Below are positions 37,093 to 45,627 of a DNA stretch of 64,000 nucleotides, piece by piece. Below the pieces are notes generated by a model. The model saw nothing but the letters and a program-made list of their open reading frames with translations. It made no database searches and was not told the origin of the DNA. The translations under genes were made by a program, and so were the position numbers. Each line of letters begins with the position of its first letter. Positions within the stretch are counted from its first letter, which is position 1. Source of the DNA: Betaproteobacteria bacterium (GTDB lineage Bacteria > Pseudomonadota > Gammaproteobacteria > Burkholderiales > Usitatibacteraceae); the NCBI GenBank assembly GCA_016711875.1, contig JADJSD010000001.1:1922001-1986000 (forward strand), read 5' to 3'.

Positions 37093-37917
37093 GTGAACGC
37101 CATCCTCGACTGCGGCCCGCGCCGCCTCATCCTGGACCGTCCCCTCGTGATGGGGATCGTCAACGTCACCGCCGACTCGTTCTCCGACGGCGGCCGCTTT
37201 CTCGACCCGTCGTCGGCCATCGCCCAGGGCGAACGTCTCGCCCGCGAGGGCGCGGACCTCGTGGACGTGGGCGGCGAATCGACGCGGCCGGGCGCCGTGC
37301 CGGTGGCGCTCGAGGAGGAGCTCGCGCGAGTCATCCCGGTGGTGAAGGCGCTGGCCGCGAAGGGCATCGCCGTCTCCGTGGACACGATGAAGCCCGAGGT
37401 GATGCGTGCGGCCGCCGAAGCCGGCTGCGCGATGCTGAACGACGTGAACGGTTTTCTCGCGCCCGGCGCGCTCGAGGCCGCGGCCGCGAGCGGTGCCGCG
37501 ATCTGCGCGATGCACATGCAGGGCACGCCCGCGACGATGCAGGCCGAACCCCGCTATGGCGACGTGGTCTGCGAGGTGCGCGATTTTCTCGCCGGTCGCG
37601 CCCGGGAACTCGAGTCCGCCGGCGTTCGCCGCGAGCGCATCGTGCTCGATCCGGGCTTCGGCTTCGGGAAGAACTTCGCCCACAACGTGGCGCTCGTGAA
37701 AGGGCTCGGCGCGATCGCGGCCCTGGGCTACCCCGTGCTCGCGGGCCTGTCCCGAAAGCGCATGATCGGCGAGATCACGGGTCGCGCGGTGGAGGAACGA
37801 ACCGCCGGGAGCGTTGCGGCGGCCCTTGTCGCGGTGCAGAATGGCGCGGCCATCGTGCGCGTGCACGATGTGTTGCCGACGGTGGATGCGCTCAAGGTCT
37901 GGGCCGCACTCCGGTAG
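37093..37917 (+). CDS. folP: dihydropteroate synthase
   Basis: This 274-residue TIM-barrel enzyme joins 4-aminobenzoate to the pterin pyrophosphate in folate synthesis and is the sulfonamide target. Signature motifs are GIVNVTADSFSDGG, GGESTRPGA, DTMKPEVM and the C-terminal GLSRKRMIG. The GTG at 37093 gives a normal N-terminus (NAILDCGPRRL). It follows ftsH and precedes glmM, the usual order in proteobacteria. Confidence 0.96.
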   Translation: MNAILDCGPRRLILDRPLVMGIVNVTADSFSDGGRFLDPSSAIAQGERLAREGADLVDVGGESTRPGAVPVALEEELARVIPVVKALAAKGIAVSVDTMKPEVMRAAAEAGCAMLNDVNGFLAPGALEAAAASGAAICAMHMQGTPATMQAEPRYGDVVCEVRDFLAGRARELESAGVRRERIVLDPGFGFGKNFAHNVALVKGLGAIAALGYPVLAGLSRKRMIGEITGRAVEERTAGSVAAALVAVQNGAAIVRVHDVLPTVDALKVWAALR

Positions 37918-37943
37918 GCGAGGTTCCTTCGGAAAACAGGATC

Positions 37944-39299
37944 GTGAAGCGACAGTATTTCGGTACCGACGGCATCCGCGGGCGCGTGGGCAGCGCCCCC
38001 ATCACTCCCGAATTCGTCTTGCGGCTCGGCTATGCGGCCGGGCGCGTGCTTTCGCGAGCCGACATCGCCTCGCCGCACCGCGACCGCCCCGCCGTGCTGC
38101 TCGGCAAGGACACGCGCATTTCCGGCTACATGCTGGAGTCGGCCCTCGAGTCGGGGCTATCCGCGGCGGGCGTCGACACGCTCCTGTCGGGCCCGATGCC
38201 CACGCCGGGCGTCGCCTTCCTCACGCGGGCGCTCCGGCTTTCGGCCGGCATCATGATCTCCGCCTCGCACAACCCGTTCGAGGACAACGGCATCAAGTTC
38301 TTCTCGGCCGAGGGGCTCAAGCTGCCGGACGCCGTGGAAAGCGAGATCGAGGCGATGATGGAAAGCCCGCTCGAGTGCCGTCCCTCCGCGCAGCTGGGCA
38401 AGGCCGTGCGCGTGCACGATGGCGAAGGCCGCTACATGGAGTTCTGCAAGGGCACCTTCGCCAAGCACCGCACGCTGCGCGGGCTCAAGCTCGTGGTCGA
38501 CTGCTCCCACGGCGCCTGCTACCGCCTGGGTCCCCGGGTGTTCGAGGAGCTCGGCGCGGAAGTGATCGCCATCGGCAACCATCCCAACGGCGTCAATATC
38601 AACGACCGATTCGGCGCGACGCACCCCAGGACGATGGCCAAGTCCGTCGTCGAGCACGGCGCGGATTTCGGCATCGCGTTCGACGGCGACGGCGACCGCC
38701 TCGCGATGGCCGACCGCGACGGCACCCTCTTCGACGGCGACCAGCTTCTCTTCGCCATCGTGAAGCACCGCCACGAGGCCGGGCGCCTGAAGGGCGGCGT
38801 CGCCGGCACGCTCATGACCAACTTCGCGCTGGAGCGGCGGCTCGGCGAGCTCGGCATCGCGTTCGCGCGCGCGAAGGTGGGCGATCGCTACGTGCTCGAG
38901 CTGCTGCACGAGCGCGGTTGGGATTGCGGCGGCGAGAACTCGGGCCACATCCTCGCCCTCGATTGCCATTCCACGGGCGATGCCATCATTTCCGCCCTGC
39001 AGGTGCTCGAGGCCGTGGTGGCCGCCGGCCAGAGCCTCGCGCAGTTCACCGCGGACCTCGTGCTGCTGCCCCAGATCCTGTTGAACGTGAAGCTCGCCGA
39101 GCGCAAGGACGTCATGGGCGCGCCGGCCGTGATGCAGGCGGTTGCCGCGGCCGAGGCCTCGCTGGCCGGGCGTGGACGGGTGCTCCTGCGCCCCTCGGGC
39201 ACGGAGCCGGTCATCCGGGTGATGGTGGAGGGAGAGGATCCCGTTCGCGTGAAGGCGCTGGCGGAATCGATCGCCGAGGCCGTCCGCAAGGCGGCCTAG
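37944..39299 (+). CDS. glmM: phosphoglucosamine mutase
   Basis: This 451-residue enzyme converts glucosamine-6-phosphate to glucosamine-1-phosphate for peptidoglycan and lipopolysaccharide. The phosphoserine is Ser108 in ISASHNPFEDNG, the metal-binding loop is DGDGDR, the sugar-binding loop contains GGENSGHI, and RPSGTEPVIRVM binds phosphate. Start is GTG at 37944, 26 bases after folP. It converges with a yqeB-like gene just 3 bases downstream. Confidence 0.97.
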   Translation: MKRQYFGTDGIRGRVGSAPITPEFVLRLGYAAGRVLSRADIASPHRDRPAVLLGKDTRISGYMLESALESGLSAAGVDTLLSGPMPTPGVAFLTRALRLSAGIMISASHNPFEDNGIKFFSAEGLKLPDAVESEIEAMMESPLECRPSAQLGKAVRVHDGEGRYMEFCKGTFAKHRTLRGLKLVVDCSHGACYRLGPRVFEELGAEVIAIGNHPNGVNINDRFGATHPRTMAKSVVEHGADFGIAFDGDGDRLAMADRDGTLFDGDQLLFAIVKHRHEAGRLKGGVAGTLMTNFALERRLGELGIAFARAKVGDRYVLELLHERGWDCGGENSGHILALDCHSTGDAIISALQVLEAVVAAGQSLAQFTADLVLLPQILLNVKLAERKDVMGAPAVMQAVAAAEASLAGRGRVLLRPSGTEPVIRVMVEGEDPVRVKALAESIAEAVRKAA

Positions 39300-39302
39300 C
39301 CG

Positions 39303-40088
39303 CTAGCCCTCCGCAACGGCCTCGAGCACGCCCTGCGCGATGCGTCGCGGGCGCTCGCCGATGCCGAAAGCGGCGCGCGGGTCCGCCCGGGCATCCACCT
39401 CCACGACCTTCGTGCCCGACGCGACCCTTGCGCCGTCGTGCGTGAGCCCCCTCAGAACGCCCGCCAGGGGCGCCAGGATCGCGAGCGTCCCGATGCGCGC
39501 GACGACCTCGCCTTCGGCCACGGCGGCGCCGATGGCGCGTTCCGTGCGGAAGATCCCCGGCGCCGGCGCGTAGACGAATCGCTCGCGCCCGTGGCCGCCG
39601 AGCTCCCGCGGCTCTCCGCTGTAGCCGCGCGCCGCCCCGACATGAAGGAGTCGCCCGAGGTTCTCGCCCCAGCCCGTCTCGACCACCCGGTCCGCGTTGA
39701 GGCCCGCGACGAAGCCGGGGCCGAGCCCGACGACGAGCGGGGCCAGCCCCCGGATGGGCTCGACGGAAGCGTGCTTTCGCACGCGCGCGTCCACCAGGAC
39801 GTCCGGCTCGACGACCCGAAGCACCCGGTCGAAGGGCAAGTCCGTGACGGGCAGCGCGCGGCCGCAGCCGATCATGGGGGGCAGGTCCGAGGGCGACGCG
39901 GCGCGCTTGGCCAGGAGCGATTCCAGCCGGGCGGAGCCCTCGAACAGCGCGTCGGTGAAGGCCATGCCGCGGCGGGGATGGGCCGGGAGCGGGTCGTCGT
40001 GCAGAACCACCGAATGGCCCGCGAAGCAGAGTGTGTGGGCCACGGCCGAGCCGATGTCCCCGGAGCCTCGGACGAGAAGTATCGCCAT
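39303..40088 (-). CDS. YqeB/EF2563-type molybdenum-hydroxylase accessory protein
   Basis: This 261-residue protein matches the EF2563 family and the C-terminal half of E. coli YqeB, linked to maturation of selenium-dependent molybdenum hydroxylases. VRGSGDIGSAVAHTLCFAG is an N-terminal nucleotide-binding motif. LVDARVRK, VVGLGPGFVAGLNADRVVET and the C-terminal lipoyl-like segment APLAGVLRGLTHDGARV follow. No molybdenum hydroxylase, xdhC or selenium genes are nearby. It is divergent from pstS across 111 bases. The function in this organism is unknown. Confidence 0.82.
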   Translation of the reverse strand: MAILLVRGSGDIGSAVAHTLCFAGHSVVLHDDPLPAHPRRGMAFTDALFEGSARLESLLAKRAASPSDLPPMIGCGRALPVTDLPFDRVLRVVEPDVLVDARVRKHASVEPIRGLAPLVVGLGPGFVAGLNADRVVETGWGENLGRLLHVGAARGYSGEPRELGGHGRERFVYAPAPGIFRTERAIGAAVAEGEVVARIGTLAILAPLAGVLRGLTHDGARVASGTKVVEVDARADPRAAFGIGERPRRIAQGVLEAVAEG

Positions 40089-40120
40089 GGACGGGATTAT
40101 CCCCCCACCAGCCCGCAGAC

Positions 40121-40154
40121 CTGTCACGGAATTGTCATGGCCGGTGCCTAGACT
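40121..40154 (+). promoter_or_regulatory. Pho box and -10 of pstS
   Basis: CTGTCAC (40121-40127) and TTGTCAT (40132-40138) form a Pho box with the standard 11-base period. TAGACT (40149-40154), a plausible -10, starts 11 bases later, so the second half-site takes the place of the -35 element, as in PhoB-activated promoters. The pstS ATG follows 45 bases downstream. Confidence 0.8.
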
Positions 40155-40199
40155 CGGGCGTCTGGAATTTCCCCGTTCCCCATTTCCCGGAAGACCCCC

Positions 40200-41237
40200 A
40201 TGAACCGCATACTCAAGTCGTTCGCGATCGTCGCAGCGTTCGCGCTGTCGGCCCCGGCCTATGCCGCCGAAATCACCGGTGCCGGCGCTTCCTTCCCGGC
40301 TCCGATCTACGCCAAGTGGGCCGACGCCTACCAGAAGGCCACGAGCAACAAGCTCAACTACCAGTCCATCGGATCCGGCGGCGGCATCAAGCAGATCATC
40401 GCCAAGACGGTCGACTTCGGCGCCTCCGATGGCGTGATGTCCCCCGAAGACCTCCAGAAAAACGGGCTGATGCAGTTCCCGACGGTCATCGGCGGCGTCG
40501 TGCCCGTGGTGAACGTCGCCGGCCTCAAGCCCGGCCAGCTCAAGCTCACGGGCCAGCTGCTCGGCGACATCTACCTGGGCAAGGTCAACAAGTGGAACGA
40601 CAAGGCCATTGCCGACCTGAACCCGGGCACCGCGCTGCCCGACCAGGCGATCGCCGTGGTTCGGCGCGCGGATGGTTCGGGCACCACGTTCATCTTCTCG
40701 AACTACCTGACCAAGGTGAATGCGGAGTGGAAGGAAAAGGTCGGCTTCGGCACCGCCGTGCAGTGGCCCATCGGCCTGGGCGGCAAGGGCAACGAAGGCG
40801 TCTCGGCGTTCGTGCAACGCATCCCCGGCGCCATCGGCTATGTCGAGTACGCCTACGCGAAGCAGAACAAGCTCACGCACGCCTCGATGCGCAACCAGTC
40901 CGGCAACTTCGTGCAGCCGGACGATCTCACCTTCAAGGCCGCCGCCGCGGGCGCCGAGTGGGCGAAGAACGCCTTCGGCGTGATCCTCACGGAGCAGCCC
41001 GGCAAGGACAGCTGGCCCATCACCGGCGCCACCTTCATCCTCATGCACCTCAAGCAGGAAAAGCCCGCGCAGGCCGCCGAGGCGCTCAAGTTCTTCGAGT
41101 GGGCCTACAAGAACGGCAACGCGATGGCCGACGAGCTCGACTACGTCGCGTTCCCGGACGACGTGAAGAAGCAGATCATGGCTGCCTGGGCGAACATCAA
41201 GGACGCGAGCGGCAAGCCCGTCTACGCCCCGAAGTAG
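40200..41237 (+). CDS. pstS: phosphate ABC transporter substrate-binding protein
   Basis: This 345-residue periplasmic phosphate-binding protein has a signal peptide (about residues 1-22, cleaving after AYA) and the mature start AEITGAGASFPAPIY. Phosphate contacts are expected in the GASFPAP loop, SIGSGGGIKQI and RADGSGTTFIF. It is the first gene of pstSCAB behind a Pho box and should be induced by phosphate starvation. Confidence 0.97.
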   Translation: MNRILKSFAIVAAFALSAPAYAAEITGAGASFPAPIYAKWADAYQKATSNKLNYQSIGSGGGIKQIIAKTVDFGASDGVMSPEDLQKNGLMQFPTVIGGVVPVVNVAGLKPGQLKLTGQLLGDIYLGKVNKWNDKAIADLNPGTALPDQAIAVVRRADGSGTTFIFSNYLTKVNAEWKEKVGFGTAVQWPIGLGGKGNEGVSAFVQRIPGAIGYVEYAYAKQNKLTHASMRNQSGNFVQPDDLTFKAAAAGAEWAKNAFGVILTEQPGKDSWPITGATFILMHLKQEKPAQAAEALKFFEWAYKNGNAMADELDYVAFPDDVKKQIMAAWANIKDASGKPVYAPK

Positions 41238-41255
41238 CGCGGAGCCCGATCGCCC

Positions 41256-42284
41256 ATGAGCATGACCGCCGACTCCATGCCCGGTATGGCCATGGGTGAA
41301 GAGGGTGGCAAAATGGCCGTCATGCCCCCGAACAAGCCCGTGAAGGCCGTGTCGTCCTCCCTGGGCGACACGATCTTCTTCAACATCACCCGCGCATTCG
41401 CCCTGATCGCGCTGTTGATGCTCGCGGGCATCATCGTCTCCCTGGTGTACGCGGCGTGGCCGTCCATCCAGAAATACGGCCTGCCGTTCGTCTGGACGAG
41501 CGACTGGAACCCCCCGGCGGAGAAGTTCGGGGCCCTCATCCCGATCTACGGCACGATCGTCACCTCGATCATCGCGCTGGTGATCGCCGTTCCGGTCAGC
41601 TTCGGCATCGCGCTCTTCCTCACGGAGCTCTCGCCGGCATGGCTTCGTCGTCCGCTCGGCACGGCCATCGAGCTGCTGGCCGGCATCCCGTCGATCGTCT
41701 ATGGCATGTGGGGGTTGCTCGTCTTCGCCCCGATCTTCTCCAAGTACATCCAGCCGCCCCTGGGTGCGACGCTGGGAAACCTTCCCCTGGTGGGCAAGCT
41801 GTTCGCCGGCCCGCCCATCGGCATCGGCCTGCTGTGCGCCGGGATCATCCTCGCGATCATGATCATCCCGTTCATCGCCTCGGTGATGCGGGACGTCTTC
41901 GAGGTGACGCCCGCGATGCTGAAGGAATCCGCCTACGGTGTCGGTGCGACGACGTGGGAAGTCGTCTGGAACGTCGTGCTGCCCTATACCAAGGTGGGGG
42001 CCCTCGGCGGCGTGATGCTCGGCCTGGGGCGTGCCCTCGGCGAGACGATGGCGGTGACCTTCGTGATCGGCAACACCAACTTCCTCAATTCCGCCTCGCT
42101 GTTCGAGCCGGGCAACAGCATCACGTCGGCGCTCGCCAACGAGTTCGGTGAGGCGTCGCCGGGGCTGCACACCGCCGCACTCATCGAGCTGGGCCTCATC
42201 CTCTTCGTCATCACCTTCGTCGTCCTCGCCTTCTCGAAGCTGCTGCTCATGCGGCTCGCCAAGGGCGAAGGCAGCAAGTCCTGA
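41256..42284 (+). CDS. pstC: phosphate ABC transporter permease PstC
   Basis: This 342-residue permease has about six membrane segments. The cytoplasmic EAA-like loop that contacts PstB lies in ESAYGVGATTWEVVWNVVLPY, and GRALGETMAVTFVIGN is the family signature. An unusual N-terminal stretch of about 35 residues, rich in Met and Gly, precedes the first helix. An ATG closer to the first helix is possible. It forms the channel with PstA. Confidence 0.95.
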   Translation: MSMTADSMPGMAMGEEGGKMAVMPPNKPVKAVSSSLGDTIFFNITRAFALIALLMLAGIIVSLVYAAWPSIQKYGLPFVWTSDWNPPAEKFGALIPIYGTIVTSIIALVIAVPVSFGIALFLTELSPAWLRRPLGTAIELLAGIPSIVYGMWGLLVFAPIFSKYIQPPLGATLGNLPLVGKLFAGPPIGIGLLCAGIILAIMIIPFIASVMRDVFEVTPAMLKESAYGVGATTWEVVWNVVLPYTKVGALGGVMLGLGRALGETMAVTFVIGNTNFLNSASLFEPGNSITSALANEFGEASPGLHTAALIELGLILFVITFVVLAFSKLLLMRLAKGEGSKS

Positions 42285-42292
42285 GAGGCGCC

Positions 42293-43132
42293 GTGAATCT
42301 CCACCAGAGCCGCTATCTGACGAACCGGGTCGCCCTCGCGCTTTCGCTGTCGGCGATGGCCTTCGGCATATTCTGGCTGATGTGGATCCTCTGGACCGTC
42401 CTCGACCTCGGGATCGCGGGGCTGTCGCTGGACCTGTTCACGAAGATGACGCCGCCGCCCGGCGCCAAGGAGGCCGGTGGCCTCGCCAACGCCATCGCGG
42501 GCAGCGCGATCATGGTGGGTCTCGCGACCGCGATCGGGACGCCCATCGGCATCCTCTCGGGCGTGTACCTGGCCGAGTACGGTCAGAGCACCTGGCTCGG
42601 CAACGTCACGCGCTTCATCAACGACGTGCTGCTGTCGGCTCCCTCCATCGTGATCGGCCTGTTCATCTATGCCGTCTACGTGGCCCAGGTCGGCGGGTTC
42701 TCGGGCTGGGCGGGCGTGATCGCCCTCGCGCTCATCGTGATCCCGGTGGTGGTGCGCACGACGGAGAACATGCTCATCCTCGTGCCCAACAGCCTGCGGG
42801 AGGCGGTCTACGCCCTGGGCGCCCGCAAGTGGGAGGTGATCCTCAAGGTGACGATCCGCGCCTCGAAGGCTGGCATCATCACGGGCATCCTCCTCGCCGT
42901 CGCGCGTATCGCGGGCGAGACGGCGCCGCTCCTCTTCACTTCGCTCTCGAACCAGTTCTGGAGCCTGAACCTGAACGAACCGATGGCGAACCTGCCCGTC
43001 ACCATCTTCAAGTTCGCCATGAGCCCGTTCACGGACTGGCAGCAGCTGGCCTGGGCGGGCGTCTTCCTGATCACCCTGGGCGTGCTCGCGATCAACGTCG
43101 CGGCGCGCGTGCTCTTCCAAGAGAAGCGCTGA
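42293..43132 (+). CDS. pstA: phosphate ABC transporter permease PstA
   Basis: This 279-residue permease has about six membrane segments and is the partner of PstC. LGARKWEVILKVTIRASKAG is the coupling loop and ARIAGETAPLLFT is the family signature. Start is GTG at 42293, 8 bases after pstC, preceded by GAGAGG. The spacing to pstB is also short, so all four genes are one transcript. Confidence 0.96.
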   Translation: MNLHQSRYLTNRVALALSLSAMAFGIFWLMWILWTVLDLGIAGLSLDLFTKMTPPPGAKEAGGLANAIAGSAIMVGLATAIGTPIGILSGVYLAEYGQSTWLGNVTRFINDVLLSAPSIVIGLFIYAVYVAQVGGFSGWAGVIALALIVIPVVVRTTENMLILVPNSLREAVYALGARKWEVILKVTIRASKAGIITGILLAVARIAGETAPLLFTSLSNQFWSLNLNEPMANLPVTIFKFAMSPFTDWQQLAWAGVFLITLGVLAINVAARVLFQEKR

Positions 43133-43146
43133 AGCCGGAGCCCCGC

Positions 43147-43938
43147 ATGAATGCCGTCGCCGAAGAGATCGCCGCCCCGCCCCTCGTGACCGAGGTGGCC
43201 TTCCGCAACTTCAATTTCTACTACGGGAAGTTCCACGCCCTCAAGAACATCAACCTGGAGATCTTCCGCCGCCAGGTCACGGCGTTCATCGGACCCTCGG
43301 GTTGCGGCAAGTCGACGCTGCTGCGCACGATCAACCGCATGTACGACCTGTATCCCGAGCAGCGGGCCGAGGGCGAGTTGATCCTCGGCGGCAAGGACAT
43401 CCTCTCGCGCGGCACGGACATCTACGACCTGAGGGCCAAGGTGGGCATGGTCTTCCAGAAGCCCACGCCCTTCCCGATGTCGATCTACGACAACATCGCC
43501 TTCGGCGTGCGGCTGCACGAGAAGATGGGGCGCGGCGAGATGGACGAGCGGGTGGAGTGGGCCCTCAAGAAGGCCGCGCTCTGGGGGGAGGTCAAGGACA
43601 AGCTGGGCCAGTCCGGGATGAGCCTGTCGGGCGGCCAGCAGCAGCGACTTTGCATCGCGCGCGGCATCGCGGTGAAGCCGCAGGTTCTGCTGCTCGACGA
43701 GCCGACCTCGGCCCTGGACCCGATCTCGACCCTCAAGATCGAGGAGCTCATCACCGACCTGGCCGACGATTTCACGATCGTGATCGTCACGCACAACATG
43801 CAGCAGGCGGCGCGCGTGTCGGACTACACGGCCTACATGTACCTGGGTGACCTCGTGGAGTTCGGCGAGACCGACCGGATCTTCCTGAAACCCACCCGGA
43901 AGGAAACGGAAGACTACATCACGGGGCGCTTCGGCTAG
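43147..43938 (+). CDS. pstB: phosphate ABC transporter ATP-binding protein
   Basis: This 263-residue ATPase powers phosphate import. Walker A GPSGCGKST, signature LSGGQQQR, Walker B VLLLDEPTSALDP and the His switch in VTHNMQQA are all present. It is the last gene of the pst operon; phoU, which often follows pstB and relays phosphate status to PhoR, is absent here and dgkA converges 19 bases away. Confidence 0.97.
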   Translation: MNAVAEEIAAPPLVTEVAFRNFNFYYGKFHALKNINLEIFRRQVTAFIGPSGCGKSTLLRTINRMYDLYPEQRAEGELILGGKDILSRGTDIYDLRAKVGMVFQKPTPFPMSIYDNIAFGVRLHEKMGRGEMDERVEWALKKAALWGEVKDKLGQSGMSLSGGQQQRLCIARGIAVKPQVLLLDEPTSALDPISTLKIEELITDLADDFTIVIVTHNMQQAARVSDYTAYMYLGDLVEFGETDRIFLKPTRKETEDYITGRFG

Positions 43939-43957
43939 ACCGGGCGCGATCTCGAGG

Positions 43958-44386
43958 TCAGAGGAGTGCCCGGATCCGCTCCGGAAGCACGCAGGCCCAG
44001 ACGACGGTCGTGGTGAGCAGTGCCACCAGCACCGCCGCGCTGCCCACGTCCTTGGCCCGTCCCGAGAGCGGGTGGTGCTCCGGCGAGATCCGGTCGATCG
44101 CGCTCTCCACCGCCGAATTGAGCAATTCCACCACGAGCACCATCAGCACGCTCGCCGCGAGCAGCGCGCGTTCCACGCCGGGCATCGGCACCAGGAAAGC
44201 CACGGGCAGCAGGACGGCCGCGAGCGCCACTTCCTGCCGGAAGGCGTTTTCGTGGTGCCAGGCCGCGCGCAGCCCCGCCATCGAATAGAAGAACGCATTC
44301 ACTACCCGGCGAATGCCCGTCTTGCCCTTCATGGGGTTCATGGCGGGGGGCTTTCCGGGCGGGGGTGTCGGCGAGGGATTGTCCAT
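43958..44386 (-). CDS. dgkA: diacylglycerol kinase
   Basis: This 142-residue inner-membrane kinase recycles diacylglycerol from membrane-derived oligosaccharide or lipopolysaccharide synthesis. It has three membrane helices, with ENAFRQEVALAAVLLP and the active-site segment ELLNSAVESAIDRIS followed by PLSGRAKDVGSAAV. The start at 44386 adds a Pro-rich stretch; a second ATG at 44341 would give the more usual N-terminus. A possible -10 (TATGCT, reverse strand) lies at 44414-44419. Confidence 0.93.
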   Translation of the reverse strand: MDNPSPTPPPGKPPAMNPMKGKTGIRRVVNAFFYSMAGLRAAWHHENAFRQEVALAAVLLPVAFLVPMPGVERALLAASVLMVLVVELLNSAVESAIDRISPEHHPLSGRAKDVGSAAVLVALLTTTVVWACVLPERIRALL

Positions 44387-44439
44387 GGGGTAGGGGAAGC
44401 GTATCCGGTGGCCAGCATAGCGGAAGGCGCGCGGATCGG

Positions 44440-44576
44440 ACACGAGGCTGAAACGTGCGCAGCCTACGATTCGTCGGGTGACTCGACCGGGTCCTGGCCC
44501 GGTCGGGCAAGACCCCCAACCACCGGGATACCCTCCTCTGGTGGCTTTTCGGGCGATCCTCGGATCGCCCTTTTTT
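44440..44576 (+). ncRNA. candidate structured small RNA
   Basis: Four hairpins follow one another on the plus strand: AGGCTG/CAGCCT (44445-44450, 44460-44465), CGACCGGG/CCCGGTCG (44484-44491, 44498-44505), CCACC/GGTGG (44520-44524, 44540-44544), and a terminator stem. The loop of the third exposes CCTCCTC, which could pair with Shine-Dalgarno sequences. No plus-strand gene is nearby to account for the terminator. A weak promoter TTGTCC-N17-TATCCG (44379-44407) lies upstream. It does not match 6S, SRP, tmRNA or RNase P. The 5' end is a guess. Confidence 0.45.
44551..44576 (+). terminator. strong Rho-independent terminator on the plus strand
   Basis: A perfect 9-bp stem GGGCGATCC (44551-44559) / GGATCGCCC (44562-44570) is followed directly by six T. 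It overlaps the 3' end of the minus-strand acr3 gene but has its T-tract on the plus strand, so it ends a plus-strand transcript. Confidence 0.8.
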
Positions 44577-45627
44577 ATGGTTTCGCCGAGCCCGCCTCGT
44601 ACCACCCCTTGCTCGCATTCACGATCTTCACGACCGCGAGCATCACGGGAACCTCGATGAGCACGCCCACCACCGTCGCGAGCGCGGCGCCCGACTCGAG
44701 GCCGAATAGCGTGATCGCCGCGGCCACGGCCAGCTCGAAAAAGTTGCTGGCCGCGATGAGGCACGAAGGCCCGGCCACCTCGTGCGCGACGCCGAGTCGC
44801 CGGTTGAGCCAGTAGGCGAGGGCCGAGTTGAAGAACACCTGAAGCAGGATCGGCACGGCGAGGAGCGCGATCACGAGCGGCTCGCGCAGGATCGCCTCGC
44901 CCTGGAAGCCGAAGAGCAGCACGATGGTGGCCAGGAGCGCGGCGATGGAGAGCGGCCCGATTCGCCTGAGCGTCGCCTCGTACGCCGCCTGTCCGCGCGC
45001 GAGGAGCAGGCGCCGCCAGAGCTGGGCGAGTACCACGGGCGCCACGACGTAGAGCACGACCGAGGTGAAGAGCGTGTCCCAGGGCACCGTGATGCTCGAC
45101 ATGCCCAGGAGCAGCGCGACGATCGGCGCGAAGAGAACGATCATGAGCGTGTCGTTGAGCGCCACCTGGGAGAGCGTGAAGTACGCGTTGCCGCGGCAAA
45201 GCTGGCTCCACACGAACACCATCGCCGTGCAGGGCGCCGCCGCGAGGAGGATCAACCCCGCGATGTAGCTGTCGACCTGGTTCGCCGGGAGCCAGGGTGC
45301 GAACAGGTGGCGCACGAAGATCCACGCGAGCAGGGCCATCGAGAACGGCTTCACCGCCCAGTTCACGAAAAGCGTGACGCCGATGCCGCGCAGGTGCGCC
45401 TTCACCTGCCCGAGGGCGGCGAAGTCTATCTTGAGCAGCATCGGCACGATCATCACCCAGATGAGCGCGCCCACCGGCAGGTTTACCTTCGCGACTTCGA
45501 GCGAGCCGATGGCGACGAAGGCGCCGGGGAAGACCTGCCCCAGCCCGATGCCCGTCGCGATGCACAGGGCCACCCACAGGGTCAGGTACCGCTCGAAGAA
45601 GCCGATGGCCGGTGCCGGAACGCTCAC
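44575..45627 (-). CDS. acr3: arsenite efflux permease, ACR3 family
   Basis: This 350-residue membrane protein with about ten helices expels arsenite using the proton gradient. The conserved cysteine lies in AAAPCTAMVFVWSQL and the conserved glutamate in ASNFFELAVAAAI, both needed for transport in the family. It follows arsC with a short 4-base overlap and ends the ars operon. Confidence 0.95.
   Translation of the reverse strand: MSVPAPAIGFFERYLTLWVALCIATGIGLGQVFPGAFVAIGSLEVAKVNLPVGALIWVMIVPMLLKIDFAALGQVKAHLRGIGVTLFVNWAVKPFSMALLAWIFVRHLFAPWLPANQVDSYIAGLILLAAAPCTAMVFVWSQLCRGNAYFTLSQVALNDTLMIVLFAPIVALLLGMSSITVPWDTLFTSVVLYVVAPVVLAQLWRRLLLARGQAAYEATLRRIGPLSIAALLATIVLLFGFQGEAILREPLVIALLAVPILLQVFFNSALAYWLNRRLGVAHEVAGPSCLIAASNFFELAVAAAITLFGLESGAALATVVGVLIEVPVMLAVVKIVNASKGWYEAGSAKP

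Noticed and set aside
44440..44576. Candidate RNA considered as 6S, SRP, tmRNA or a fluoride riboswitch
   Set aside because: Diagnostic sequences of these RNAs are missing, and no crcB or fluoride transporter gene follows.
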